24,548 bases of DNA, from contig DCHZ01000027.1 in the NCBI GenBank assembly GCA_002315385.1, forward strand, positions 1 to 24,548. The letters run 5' to 3'. The notes below the pieces were generated by a model, which saw nothing but the letters and a program-made list of their open reading frames with translations, was not told where the DNA came from and did no database searches. This DNA comes from Firmicutes bacterium UBA1739. Its GTDB lineage: Bacteria; Bacillota; Clostridia; Peptostreptococcales; Anaerovoracaceae. The position numbers and the translations under genes are program-made. Positions 6,981 to 14,118 of the stretch are shown piece after piece. How positions within the stretch are numbered: position 1 is the stretch's first letter; every line of letters starts with the position of its first letter.

Positions 6981-9900
6981 ATTTCCTCCGGTTCCGGGTC
7001 AGGTTCATAAACCGTACCCTGGTCATCTGAGTAATATCCACTGTTTCCATTGTCACTATCGCTAATATCAGAGTATTCCTCCGCGCAACTGTTCAGATCA
7101 TCAAATTCATCCTCTCGTGGGATGAAATTTCCACATTCATCAATGTAGTCCAGGTCTTCCACCTTCAAAAATACCTGTCTGGGTCTTGCTCCGTCCGCAG
7201 GTCCGACAATTCCTCTTTCTTCCATAGCATCTACTATTCTGGCAGCCCGGTTATAACCTATTCTGAATTTTCTCTGCAGCATTGAAACAGACGCCTGCTT
7301 CTGAATCACAACATATTCCACAGCATCCCGCATAAACTCGTCCACTTCCTCTTCGGAATAACTCTGTTTTGACGAAGACAGGGTATTCATAAGCTCATTT
7401 GAAAATATCTGCTCATGCCCCTGGTTGGATACAAAACTGATTACCGCCTCAATTTCATCATCCGATACAAAGGCACCCTGTACCCGCAGAGGCTTGCTCT
7501 GTCCTATAGGATTGAAAAGCATGTCACCTTTTCCGACAAGATTCTCCGCGCCTCCCGTATCAAGAATAGTTCTTGAGTCAATGGCCGAAGATACGGCAAA
7601 TGCAATTCTCGAAGGAATGTTGGCTTTAATAACTCCCGTAATTACATCCACCGACGGTCTCTGAGTGGCCACAATCAAATGCATCCCGGCGGCCCGGGCC
7701 TTCTGTGCAAGTCTGCATATAGCATCTTCCACCTGCTGGGGCGAGGTTGCCATGAGATCAGCCAGCTCGTCTATTATTATTACTATCTGAGGCATGGGGA
7801 TGAAACCGGGTTCTGATGCGAGCTTTTTATTATAGCCTGCCAGTTCTCTGACTCCATGCTCCTGAAACTTCCTGTATCTGTCATCCATTTCCTTAACCGC
7901 CCAGCTCAGTGCTGCCGCGGCCTTGGAAGGTTCCGTAACTACAGGTATAAGCAGATGAGGTATTCCGTTGTAATTGCTCAGTTCAACCATTTTCGGATCT
8001 ATCAGAATGAATTTAACCTCAGAAGGTTTCGCCTTATATAATATACTCAGAATAATATTATTGACACATACACTCTTTCCCGATCCGGTGGAACCGGCAA
8101 TCAGAAGATGAGGCATTTCTTTCAGATTTGCCACAACCGGGTTACCCGAAATATCCCTTCCCACCGAAAAGCTTATCTTAGACGTACTGTTTTTAAATTC
8201 CGGAGACTGAATGACTTCTCTGATATACACAGGACTCTTGGTATCGTTTTCTATTTCTATTCCAACTGCGGCTTTTCCCGGAATGGGGGCCTCTATTCTG
8301 ATGCTCTTCGCTTCAAGATTCAATGCAATATCATTATGAAGATTTTTAATCCGGCTTACCTTTACCCCGGCTGCCGGCTGCACCTCAAACCGGGTTACCG
8401 TCGGACCCATGCTTACGTCCTTAACAGTGGCAGCAACATTAAAACTTTTAAGAGTCTTTTCCAGCAGCTCAGCCTTCTGTCTCAGCTCTCGGTCATTGCC
8501 TCTTACGGTTACGTCTCCGTTATCTTTCAAAAGGAAAAGCTCCGGCAGTTCATAATTATCATCAGATATTACCGGCGACGCTTTCGAATCCGGGTCTTTT
8601 TCATCATTACCGTCTTTCACATTATCTTCGTTTCGATTATCTCCGCTACCGTCTCTGTTTATCTGAGAAATAACCGCTTTTCCCATTAATACTTTTCCGG
8701 CATTATTGCGGGCAGAATCCGTTTTCGCGGTATTTATTGCCGATGACGTCCGGCTGTCATCTGTTTCTTCATTATTATTATTTTCTTCATTAATCTCCGC
8801 ATCCGCACAGCTTTCGTTTTCATCGTTTTTTTCCAAAATATCTTCAAAGGAGCCCTCCGAAGTCATTTCAGCAAAACTGCTGTCTGAATTATCCCGCTCC
8901 TGTGGTAAAGAATCACTTTTTTCGAGTATTTCTTCCCGCGTATCCCTTTCTTTTCTATCTCCTATATTCTGGAAAAAGGCAGCATTGTTTTTTGTCTTAT
9001 CCGGTTTAAACGGAGACGGAGCCAGCTTCATATCATCCGCCAGAGCCTGAACTCCGGCCTCATCGGCTTTCTTTTTCCCGAAAATGTCATTTGCTTTATA
9101 TATTTCATCTAACGGCACCTCTGTCACATCCGTATCCGTATTCTTATCCGAGGTCTGACCGTCCGCGCCGCTACAGTCAGGGGTATTACTGTCTTTGTAG
9201 TACAAACCGTCTTCTCCTCCAAGTCCGTGAGAATTATGATTTTCTCCGTCTGTACCCACAGCATCCTCTTCCCTGTTTTTTTCAAACATATTCTTATCAT
9301 CCTGTTGAAAATATCTGAGAAGATTGAATTTTTTCCCGGGATTGAATTTTTTCCTGCCGGATACGGGCAGAGCTTCCAGTTCACGAAGTCTTTCCAGATC
9401 CATCTGCAGCTGAATAAGGTCCTGCTCGCCTCTTTCGCAGTATTCTTCCTGTTCTTCCTCAACTGAATTCAATACTGCCGCATATTTCGCTTCGGCCCCG
9501 GCTTCTCTTTTTTCCCTATACCTCTCGCACAGATGTTTTACCGGCTTATATAAAGTGAAAATAAGCAGAACGATCAGACATAATGCGGCAAATAAATATG
9601 CTCCTCCCCGTCCTATTACCTTTACCATCAAATACGCGGTAAGCATTCCCACCAGGCCTCCGCCCTGACCTGCCTCTCCGTTATTAAAGCAGGCTTTAAG
9701 CCAGTCTGTTCCGAAGCTGAAGGCAGCGTCGTTTCCCGCGGATTCTATTGAAATTGTTGCCGCAAACATAATAAATATTCCCAGCAAAAGCAGAACTGTT
9801 TTCATTCTGCCTGTATCTTCACGGCGTTCGGCAAAAATCAGGATACCGAATACTATGAAGAAAAAAGGTAGAAAGAATCCCGCGAATCCGAATAATCCCA

Positions 9901-10243
9901 TTACCGCAAAACAGATCCCTCTTCCCAAAGCACCTGCAAGCCTGGTATAAATCGAAATCATCATGAAAACACCAAGTGCAGCCATCACTACAGCTGAAAT
10001 CATCCTGTTTCTTTTATAGTTTTCCATTCGCTCTTTTTCAGCTGCCGCCCTTTCGGCTGCAGTCATCCGCGTCTTAGAAGCATTTTTTGTTCCCGGCGGT
10101 CTGCCTCTTTTATCTGCGGTTTTAGTTCCCGGCGGTCTGCCTCTTTTAGCTGCGGTTTTAGTTCCCGACCCCGATTTCGCCGGTGCCGGGGATTTTTTAC
10201 TTTTAGTTGTCTTTAAACTGTTTTTCCCCTTTGTTTCTGCCAT
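6977..10243 (-). CDS. ftsK: FtsK/SpoIIIE family DNA translocase
   Basis: A 1088-residue septal/forespore DNA pump. In order: a Lys-rich N-terminus with two KRGRPPGTK repeats (about 33-41 and 45-53); a membrane domain with about four helices (80-235); a long polar, acidic linker with low-complexity runs (about 250-560); then the motor. The motor has Walker A GSTGSGKS at 717-724, Walker B 'VIIIDE' ending at 826 and 'ATQRPSVDVITG' near 859. A winged-helix gamma domain (about 970-1027) follows, and then an acidic tail. B. subtilis SpoIIIE is near 790 residues, so the linker and tails are the extra part. GGAG lies 6 nt before the ATG. It follows uppP by 27 nt. SpoIIIE and FtsK roles cannot be separated from sequence. 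Confidence 0.94.
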   Translation of the reverse strand: MAETKGKNSLKTTKSKKSPAPAKSGSGTKTAAKRGRPPGTKTADKRGRPPGTKNASKTRMTAAERAAAEKERMENYKRNRMISAVVMAALGVFMMISIYTRLAGALGRGICFAVMGLFGFAGFFLPFFFIVFGILIFAERREDTGRMKTVLLLLGIFIMFAATISIESAGNDAAFSFGTDWLKACFNNGEAGQGGGLVGMLTAYLMVKVIGRGGAYLFAALCLIVLLIFTLYKPVKHLCERYREKREAGAEAKYAAVLNSVEEEQEEYCERGEQDLIQLQMDLERLRELEALPVSGRKKFNPGKKFNLLRYFQQDDKNMFEKNREEDAVGTDGENHNSHGLGGEDGLYYKDSNTPDCSGADGQTSDKNTDTDVTEVPLDEIYKANDIFGKKKADEAGVQALADDMKLAPSPFKPDKTKNNAAFFQNIGDRKERDTREEILEKSDSLPQERDNSDSSFAEMTSEGSFEDILEKNDENESCADAEINEENNNNEETDDSRTSSAINTAKTDSARNNAGKVLMGKAVISQINRDGSGDNRNEDNVKDGNDEKDPDSKASPVISDDNYELPELFLLKDNGDVTVRGNDRELRQKAELLEKTLKSFNVAATVKDVSMGPTVTRFEVQPAAGVKVSRIKNLHNDIALNLEAKSIRIEAPIPGKAAVGIEIENDTKSPVYIREVIQSPEFKNSTSKISFSVGRDISGNPVVANLKEMPHLLIAGSTGSGKSVCVNNIILSILYKAKPSEVKFILIDPKMVELSNYNGIPHLLIPVVTEPSKAAAALSWAVKEMDDRYRKFQEHGVRELAGYNKKLASEPGFIPMPQIVIIIDELADLMATSPQQVEDAICRLAQKARAAGMHLIVATQRPSVDVITGVIKANIPSRIAFAVSSAIDSRTILDTGGAENLVGKGDMLFNPIGQSKPLRVQGAFVSDDEIEAVISFVSNQGHEQIFSNELMNTLSSSKQSYSEEEVDEFMRDAVEYVVIQKQASVSMLQRKFRIGYNRAARIVDAMEERGIVGPADGARPRQVFLKVEDLDYIDECGNFIPREDEFDDLNSCAEEYSDISDSDNGNSGYYSDDQGTVYEPDPEPEEI

Positions 10244-10270
10244 AATTCACTCCAATTCCATATTATCGGA

Positions 10271-11110
10271 TTAAAGTATTCCTATAATGCTGAGAACTAT
10301 CACTGCAGCACCGGCAGCCCATGTATATATTGAAAATCCGATTAATTTCTTATCTGTTACAATTTTAACCATCCATTTTATAGCAAAAAGCCCCGAAAAA
10401 AATGCTACAAGACAGCCCAGAATAACTGTCAAAGGCGAAACTCCGTTCAGGCCTATGCTTACGGCATCTTTCATTTCCAGCAGGCCCGATGCCGCAATAG
10501 GAGGAATCGACATAAGAAATGCAAACTTTACCGCCAGTGGTCTGTTAAGACCGCTGAATAATCCTCCGACCAGCGTAGAACCTGATCTTGAAATTCCCGG
10601 AACAATTGCAACTGACTGACAAAGGCCTATGAAAAACGCATCTCTTACTCTCATTTCATACTCGCCTTTTCTGCCTGTTCCGAATTTTTCGGCCAGAAGA
10701 AGAATCGTACCTGTAATGATGAGACTGATACCTACAACTGCCATTTTCGAATACAAAGTCTCGAAAAAGTCGTTAAAAATAAAACCTATTAAACCTGTCG
10801 GTATTGCCGACACAACAATCATAAATCCCAGTCTTCTGGTAGGGTTTTTGTTGATCTTAAAGCTTTTTTCCGTGAATAAATCTTTAAAAGCTCCGAACAG
10901 TTCAATAAATAACGCGGCAATATCAGACCGGTATGCAACAAAAACAGAAGCCAGCGTTCCCAGATGCAGCGTAGCCGCAAAAAACAGAATATTGCTTTCA
11001 TCTACACCCATAAGCTTCTGGCATATTGCCAGATGTCCGGAGCTGCTGACCGGAAGAAACTCCGTAAGTCCCTGCACAAGGCCGAGAATAATTGCCTGTA
11101 AATTGTCCAA
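10271..11110 (-). CDS. uppP: Undecaprenyl-diphosphatase UppP (BacA)
   Basis: A 279-residue polytopic membrane enzyme that dephosphorylates undecaprenyl pyrophosphate, recycling the lipid carrier for peptidoglycan; its overproduction gives bacitracin resistance. Both BacA signatures are present: 'QGLTEFLPVSSSGH' at 13-26 (E17, H26) and 'PGISRSGST' at 171-179 (R175). Seven to eight membrane helices are visible. The start codon is TTG (plus 11108-11110). It is chosen because AGAGGGG lies 6 nt upstream and family members begin exactly here. It is the first gene of the operon running into ftsK 27 nt later, coupling wall-lipid recycling with division genes. Confidence 0.95.
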   Translation of the reverse strand: MDNLQAIILGLVQGLTEFLPVSSSGHLAICQKLMGVDESNILFFAATLHLGTLASVFVAYRSDIAALFIELFGAFKDLFTEKSFKINKNPTRRLGFMIVVSAIPTGLIGFIFNDFFETLYSKMAVVGISLIITGTILLLAEKFGTGRKGEYEMRVRDAFFIGLCQSVAIVPGISRSGSTLVGGLFSGLNRPLAVKFAFLMSIPPIAASGLLEMKDAVSIGLNGVSPLTVILGCLVAFFSGLFAIKWMVKIVTDKKLIGFSIYTWAAGAAVIVLSIIGIL

Positions 11111-11139
11111 ATGAATCCCCTCTTTTCAAAAATGTTTTA

Positions 11140-11201
11140 CGCAAACAACCGAAGAACACCAGTCCTTCGGCTGTATCTGAAATACTTCTCAATGCATTAT
11201 A
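11140..11201 (-). promoter_or_regulatory. Likely promoter -10 and leader hairpin of the uppP-ftsK operon
   Basis: A perfect TATAAT on the minus strand (plus 11196-11201) lies just after the thrH stop; the -35 is poor. Downstream, CAGCCGAAG and CTTCGGTTG form a 9-bp stem with a 9-nt loop (about plus 11146-11173). The bases that follow (TTTGCG) are not a good U tract. The hairpin may end the thrH transcript weakly or act in the uppP leader. Confidence 0.4.
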
Positions 11202-11210
11202 CTCACATTG

Positions 11211-11816
11211 CTACTCTGCCATCACTTTTTTTATTGCATTCAATAAGTCATCATACTCTTCAAAAGCTTCTAAATCAGGATTGTCTTTCTTGATCTGATC
11301 GGTACTTTTGAACAGGAAGCCCGCCTTGCTGGCTCTGATCATACCCATATCGTTGTGACTGTCGCCGCTGGCAATTGTCTCATATCCGATGGACTGCAGA
11401 GCTTTTACTGTAGTATATTTTGATTTTTCCACTCTCATTCTATATCCGGTGATACTGCCGTCTTCCGCAACTTCAAGAGTATTACAGAAAATAGTAGGCA
11501 TTCCGAGTTTACGGATTAACGGGCTGGCAAATTGTTCAAAGGTATCGCTGAGAATTATAACCTGACACTGAGAACGAAGCTCGTCCAGAAATTCTTTTGC
11601 TCCCGGAATAGGATCTATTGTTTCAATTACATTCTGAATCTCTTTAAGTCCGAGTCCGTGTTCTTTAAGAATATTCAGCCTGTAATTCATAAGTTTATCG
11701 TAATCAGGTTCATCTCTGGTGGTCCTCTTCAGTTCTGGGATACCTGTTGCCTCAGCAAATGCAATCCAGATTTCCGGTACCAGTACGCCTTCCATATCCA
11801 AACAAGTAATATACAT
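11211..11816 (-). CDS. thrH: ThrH-like bifunctional phosphoserine phosphatase/homoserine phosphotransferase
   Basis: A 201-residue HAD-superfamily enzyme. The nucleophile motif is 'CLDMEGVLVPEIW' (D7, E9), the characteristic ThrH variant of DxDGT. Motif II is 'VIILSDTFEQF', and the acidic motif is 'SGDSHNDMGMI'. In Pseudomonas ThrH removes phosphate from phosphoserine and can transfer it to homoserine, so it may serve serine or threonine synthesis. The family is about 200-205 residues, matching this start. An open frame runs upstream to 11978, but the start at 11816 has TTGGAGG 6-7 nt before the ATG and a promoter directly upstream. No amino-acid biosynthesis neighbour is present. Confidence 0.88.
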   Translation of the reverse strand: MYITCLDMEGVLVPEIWIAFAEATGIPELKRTTRDEPDYDKLMNYRLNILKEHGLGLKEIQNVIETIDPIPGAKEFLDELRSQCQVIILSDTFEQFASPLIRKLGMPTIFCNTLEVAEDGSITGYRMRVEKSKYTTVKALQSIGYETIASGDSHNDMGMIRASKAGFLFKSTDQIKKDNPDLEAFEEYDDLLNAIKKVMAE

Positions 11817-11849
11817 CTCGATTCCTCCAATTAAATAATTTGTATCTTT

Positions 11850-11878
11850 ATTATACAATATAATTTGAAAATGCGGAA
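11850..11878 (-). promoter_or_regulatory. Promoter of the thrH-like gene
   Basis: TATAAT on the minus strand (plus 11850-11855) with TTCCGC 17 nt upstream (plus 11873-11878); the -35 is weak. It lies about 35 nt upstream of the chosen start codon and downstream of the ribU terminator. Confidence 0.5.
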
Positions 11879-11906
11879 TACCCGAAAAAATTTTTTGCTG
11901 CATAAT

Positions 11907-11934
11907 AAAACGGGGCATGCTGTAAATATGCCCC
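11907..11934 (-). terminator. Intrinsic terminator of ribU
   Basis: Minus strand GGGGCAT / ATGCCCC, a 7-bp GC-rich stem with a 9-nt loop, followed by GTTTTATT. It is 50 nt downstream of the ribU stop. Confidence 0.75.
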
Positions 11935-11983
11935 ATTTTTATAAATTCATAATATAAACATCCGGTGACTTCCGCCATTCCCG

Positions 11984-12532
11984 CTATCTGTGCAGGAACT
12001 TTGATACTCTCTTATACAGGAAGAATGTAATAATTGAGTTTATTCCGGCTTTAATAAAGTTAAATGCAGCAATAAACGGCATCAGACCTACTACAACATC
12101 CCTGGTTACACCCATAAACAAAGGCGTAATAACAAGATTTGCCAGAATCATTATTATTACCCAGGAAGCAACACCCACTGCCAGAGCAATTATGGCGCCT
12201 TTTTTAGTCTTATTCACTCTGTAAATATTTCCGGCAACAAGTACAAAGGTTCCGGTTGCGATAATATGCATCAGGATTCCGTATACACCTCCGGACGCAC
12301 TTACCGTAAGTCCCTGAATAACTGCCGTAACAACTGTCAAAGCCAGACCCGCCAGCGGTCCGAAAGCAAATGTTCCGATCATGATTGAAATATCCGCCGG
12401 ATCATATTCCAGAAAAGCTACCGCAGGAAATATCGGGAAGTGAATAAGGTATACCAGCACAATCGATATCGCCACCAGAAGCCCCATTTTGGCCAGTTTC
12501 GTCGTTGTTTTGCTTACATTTGTTTTTTCCAT
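11984..12532 (-). CDS. ribU: Riboflavin ECF transporter substrate-binding subunit RibU
   Basis: A 182-residue membrane protein with about six helices, the S-component of an energy-coupling-factor transporter for riboflavin uptake. The N-terminal basic segment leads into a first helix, then 'FPAVAFLEYDPADISIMIGTFAFGP', which is the typical RibU region between helices 1 and 3. Function is strongly supported by the FMN riboswitch directly upstream. The EcfA/A'/T energising module must be encoded elsewhere. The frame is open upstream to 12778 through the riboswitch. The ATG at 12532 is chosen because AAGGAGG lies 8 nt upstream and the extra sequence is RNA leader. A terminator follows. Confidence 0.93.
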   Translation of the reverse strand: MEKTNVSKTTTKLAKMGLLVAISIVLVYLIHFPIFPAVAFLEYDPADISIMIGTFAFGPLAGLALTVVTAVIQGLTVSASGGVYGILMHIIATGTFVLVAGNIYRVNKTKKGAIIALAVGVASWVIIMILANLVITPLFMGVTRDVVVGLMPFIAAFNFIKAGINSIITFFLYKRVSKFLHR

Positions 12533-12593
12533 TTTGATTTCCTCCTTTTGCCCGTACATCAGGCTCTGCAAAATTATTAAGTCTGTCAGGAAA

Positions 12594-12620
12594 CAAAAAA
12601 CCCCGGGAACAATCCCAGGG
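12594..12620 (-). terminator. Riboswitch expression-platform terminator
   Basis: Minus strand CCCTGGGA / TCCCGGGG, an 8-bp stem with one T-G pair and a 4-nt loop, followed by TTTTTTG. It lies between the FMN aptamer and ribU, so it is the expected off-switch: FMN-bound leader RNA ends here. Confidence 0.85.
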
Positions 12621-12649
12621 CAAAAAGCACACAAAAAAAATTTGCTGCA

Positions 12650-12770
12650 ATTGTTTCTTTCATCCGGACTATACCGTTGGTATCGGGATCTCACCGATTC
12701 GGCCTTTCGGTTCGCGGACTCGCTGATAAACAGATTACCGCCAGTGAGGAATTCCACCTCGCCCTGAAAC
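12650..12770 (-). promoter_or_regulatory. FMN riboswitch (RFN element)
   Basis: The minus strand shows the conserved RFN landmarks in order: GGGCGAGGTGGAATTCC, then CTGGCGGTAAT, then GCGAGTCCGCGAACC, then GGTGAGATCCCGATACC, then ACGGTATAGTCCGGATGAAAG. These correspond to the conserved stems and junction of the FMN aptamer. With the terminator 30 nt downstream it should switch ribU off at the level of transcription when FMN is plentiful. Confidence 0.95.
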
Positions 12771-12786
12771 AGATTCAACTGAGCTC

Positions 12787-12815
12787 ATTATACTCCTGTA
12801 TCAAAAAAAAGTAAA
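12787..12815 (-). promoter_or_regulatory. Promoter of the FMN riboswitch-ribU unit
   Basis: TATAAT (plus 12787-12792) and TTTACT (plus 12810-12815) with a 17-nt spacer, minus strand. Transcription would begin near 12780, just before the aptamer. The -35 lies in the spacer of a 13-bp inverted repeat described separately. Confidence 0.7.
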
Positions 12816-12830
12816 TATTTTTTTGATACA
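12797..12830. repeat. 13-bp perfect inverted repeat around the ribU -35
   Basis: TGTATCAAAAAAA at 12797-12809 and TTTTTTTGATACA at 12818-12830 are exact reverse complements separated by 8 bp. The -35 hexamer falls in the 8-bp gap. The position suggests an operator, possibly for the divergent XRE regulator, but a hairpin role is not excluded. Confidence 0.7.
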
Positions 12831-12861
12831 ATTCTCGGAATGACAGATATCGCTCACAGTT

Positions 12862-12903
12862 TTTATTTTTTTCATTAAAGCTACATTTATTTTTTTCATT
12901 AAA
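12862..12903. repeat. Two exact 18-bp direct repeats upstream of the XRE gene promoter
   Basis: TTTATTTTTTTCATTAAA occurs at 12862-12879 and again at 12886-12903, a 24-bp period. A third partial copy (A, seven T, C) is at 12919-12927. They lie immediately upstream of the -35 at 12916 and could be regulator sites or A/T-rich upstream promoter elements. Confidence 0.7.
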
Positions 12904-12915
12904 AGAAACAATACC

Positions 12916-12943
12916 TTGATTTTTTTCCCGATAGTGATAAAAT
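12916..12943 (+). promoter_or_regulatory. Promoter of the XRE-family regulator gene
   Basis: TTGATT at 12916-12921 and TAAAAT at 12938-12943, 16-nt spacer, plus strand, 40 nt upstream of the chosen ATG. Confidence 0.55.
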
Positions 12944-12983
12944 AGTAATGCTAAGATTAATATTTAAAGAGAGGAGTATCCCG

Positions 12984-13757
12984 ATGCCCGACATTTCGAC
13001 CTACGTAGGATCAAGGATAAAAAGATACAGAAAAGAAAAACATCTGACTATTGAAGAATTAGGCAATAAAGTCAATAAAAGCAAGGCAACAATTTCAAAA
13101 TATGAAAACGGAACTGTATCCATTGACATAAATACGCTCAACAGTATAGCCGAAGCACTGAACGTTGATATTGTCTCTCTTATTGATTACACTGTTACAG
13201 CAGACAACAAAATATCTCAATGCGAAAACATTTATTTCGACCATTCTAAAATATATATGTACTACTTCGACGGTAGAACCGATAAGATTGTTAAAACTCT
13301 GATATGCAAGCTGCCTGCTTCTCCCGGGGACAAACCGGCAAATACCAGAGTCATAATGTATCAGGGAATAGAATCCTTTGAACGGCCCGAAAAAGCTCAG
13401 CATGTTTTTATGGGAGATATGATTTCATACGATACAATTACTCATTTTATTCTTACAAACCAGATAAACAATACGGAAAAAATGTATGTATGTATTTTCA
13501 ATCCGCTTCATGCGAACTCTCCGGCAATAGGAATGCTTTCCGGCCTTGCCAGCAACCCGTTTTTCGGCCCCGTAGCCCTGAAAATTCTTGCTTCAAAAGA
13601 GATTCTTGAAGAAGACGGCGATTTGCTGGATGTAATCAAGCTTCAGTCTCCCGAGCACCAGTTTCTGGAAAACTACAACATGTTTTTTATCAACAGACCC
13701 AATTCACTTTTCCTGAAATCCATCAACAGTTCGCAGGATGAGCAGACATTTATTTAA
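12984..13757 (+). CDS. XRE-family helix-turn-helix regulator with an unrecognised C-terminal domain
   Basis: A 257-residue protein. Residues 5-60 form a Cro/CI-type helix-turn-helix ('RIKRYRKEKHLTIEELGNKVNKS', 'ISKYENG', 'LNSIAEALNV'). The remaining ~190 residues form a soluble domain with no cysteine cluster or membrane segment, which I cannot assign. It could be a ligand-sensing or dimerisation domain. The ATG at 12984 is chosen over the upstream ATG at 12948 because AGAGGAG lies 7 nt before it and the homeodomain-like start follows. It is divergent from ribU and shares an intergenic region rich in symmetrical elements. That makes autoregulation or control of ribU plausible (inference). A perfect-palindrome terminator follows. 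Confidence 0.85.
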   Translation: MPDISTYVGSRIKRYRKEKHLTIEELGNKVNKSKATISKYENGTVSIDINTLNSIAEALNVDIVSLIDYTVTADNKISQCENIYFDHSKIYMYYFDGRTDKIVKTLICKLPASPGDKPANTRVIMYQGIESFERPEKAQHVFMGDMISYDTITHFILTNQINNTEKMYVCIFNPLHANSPAIGMLSGLASNPFFGPVALKILASKEILEEDGDLLDVIKLQSPEHQFLENYNMFFINRPNSLFLKSINSSQDEQTFI

Positions 13758-13772
13758 TATCTGATACAGAAC

Positions 13773-13810
13773 GTGCTGCCGCACCTGCAGGTGCGGCAGC
13801 ACATTTTTTT
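13773..13810 (+). terminator. Terminator of the XRE regulator gene, built on a perfect 30-bp palindrome
   Basis: GTGCTGCCGCACCTG at 13773-13787 is followed directly by its exact reverse complement at 13788-13802, then A and TTTTTTT. As RNA it folds into a very stable hairpin with a minimal loop. Confidence 0.85.
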
Positions 13811-13973
13811 CGGATTTCGGGATAAAGTGTGTTGGCAGCCGGTTCCGTTTGTTAAATGATTTAGTGTTTCCTGCTGATCCTCCAAACAACAGCATCACCC
13901 CAGCCAGGAATCGAATCCCGGATTCTTTCTTTCTTAGTCATTTTTAAATATATGTCGTTAATACTTTTATCCG

Positions 13974-14003
13974 TTGACATAGTTTTTTTATTTCTGATAA
14001 AAT
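13974..14003 (+). promoter_or_regulatory. Consensus-like promoter facing the small RNA unit
   Basis: TTGACA at 13974-13979 and TAAAAT at 13998-14003, 18-nt spacer, plus strand. It would start RNA near 14010, reading antisense through the whole small RNA unit at 14017-14112. I find no well-started frame downstream of it. Confidence 0.5.
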
Positions 14004-14016
14004 ACTCAAACCGGCT

Positions 14017-14049
14017 AAAAAAAAGCGGATTCTTACGCAGAACCCGCTT
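14017..14049 (-). terminator. Terminator of the predicted small RNA
   Basis: Minus strand AGCGG, mismatch, TTCT / AGAA, mismatch, CCGCT with a 5-nt loop (plus 14024-14048), then a run of seven to eight T (plus 14017-14024). Confidence 0.75.
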
Positions 14050-14112
14050 AGGAAATCGTTCGGAACAACTTCCTATACACTCTCTTATAACAAACCCTCT
14101 GTTTGATTTGCT
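14017..14112 (-). ncRNA. Predicted small RNA of about 95 nt
   Basis: The unit has a near-consensus promoter directly upstream and an intrinsic terminator at its 3' end (both listed separately). Between them are two further predicted stems: CAAAC/GTTTG near plus 14093-14106, and TAGGAA/TTCCTA with an inner GTT/AAC near plus 14049-14074. No open frame with a ribosome site is present. It does not match 6S, tmRNA, SRP or RNase P RNA motifs that I know. A leader peptide of ten codons starting at a GTG is formally possible but has no ribosome site. Confidence 0.5.
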
Positions 14113-14118
14113 GTCTAT

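Noticed and set aside
7425..9466. Several plus-strand open frames opposite ftsK
   Set aside because: They are codon-bias shadows of the minus-strand gene, without ribosome sites or domains.
11817..11978. N-terminal extension of the thrH-like gene
   Set aside because: It covers the ribU terminator and the thrH promoter, and the family starts at the later ATG with TTGGAGG.
12533..12778. N-terminal extension of ribU upstream of 12532
   Set aside because: The extra 82 codons are a translation of the FMN riboswitch and its terminator; the ATG at 12532 has a proper AAGGAGG.
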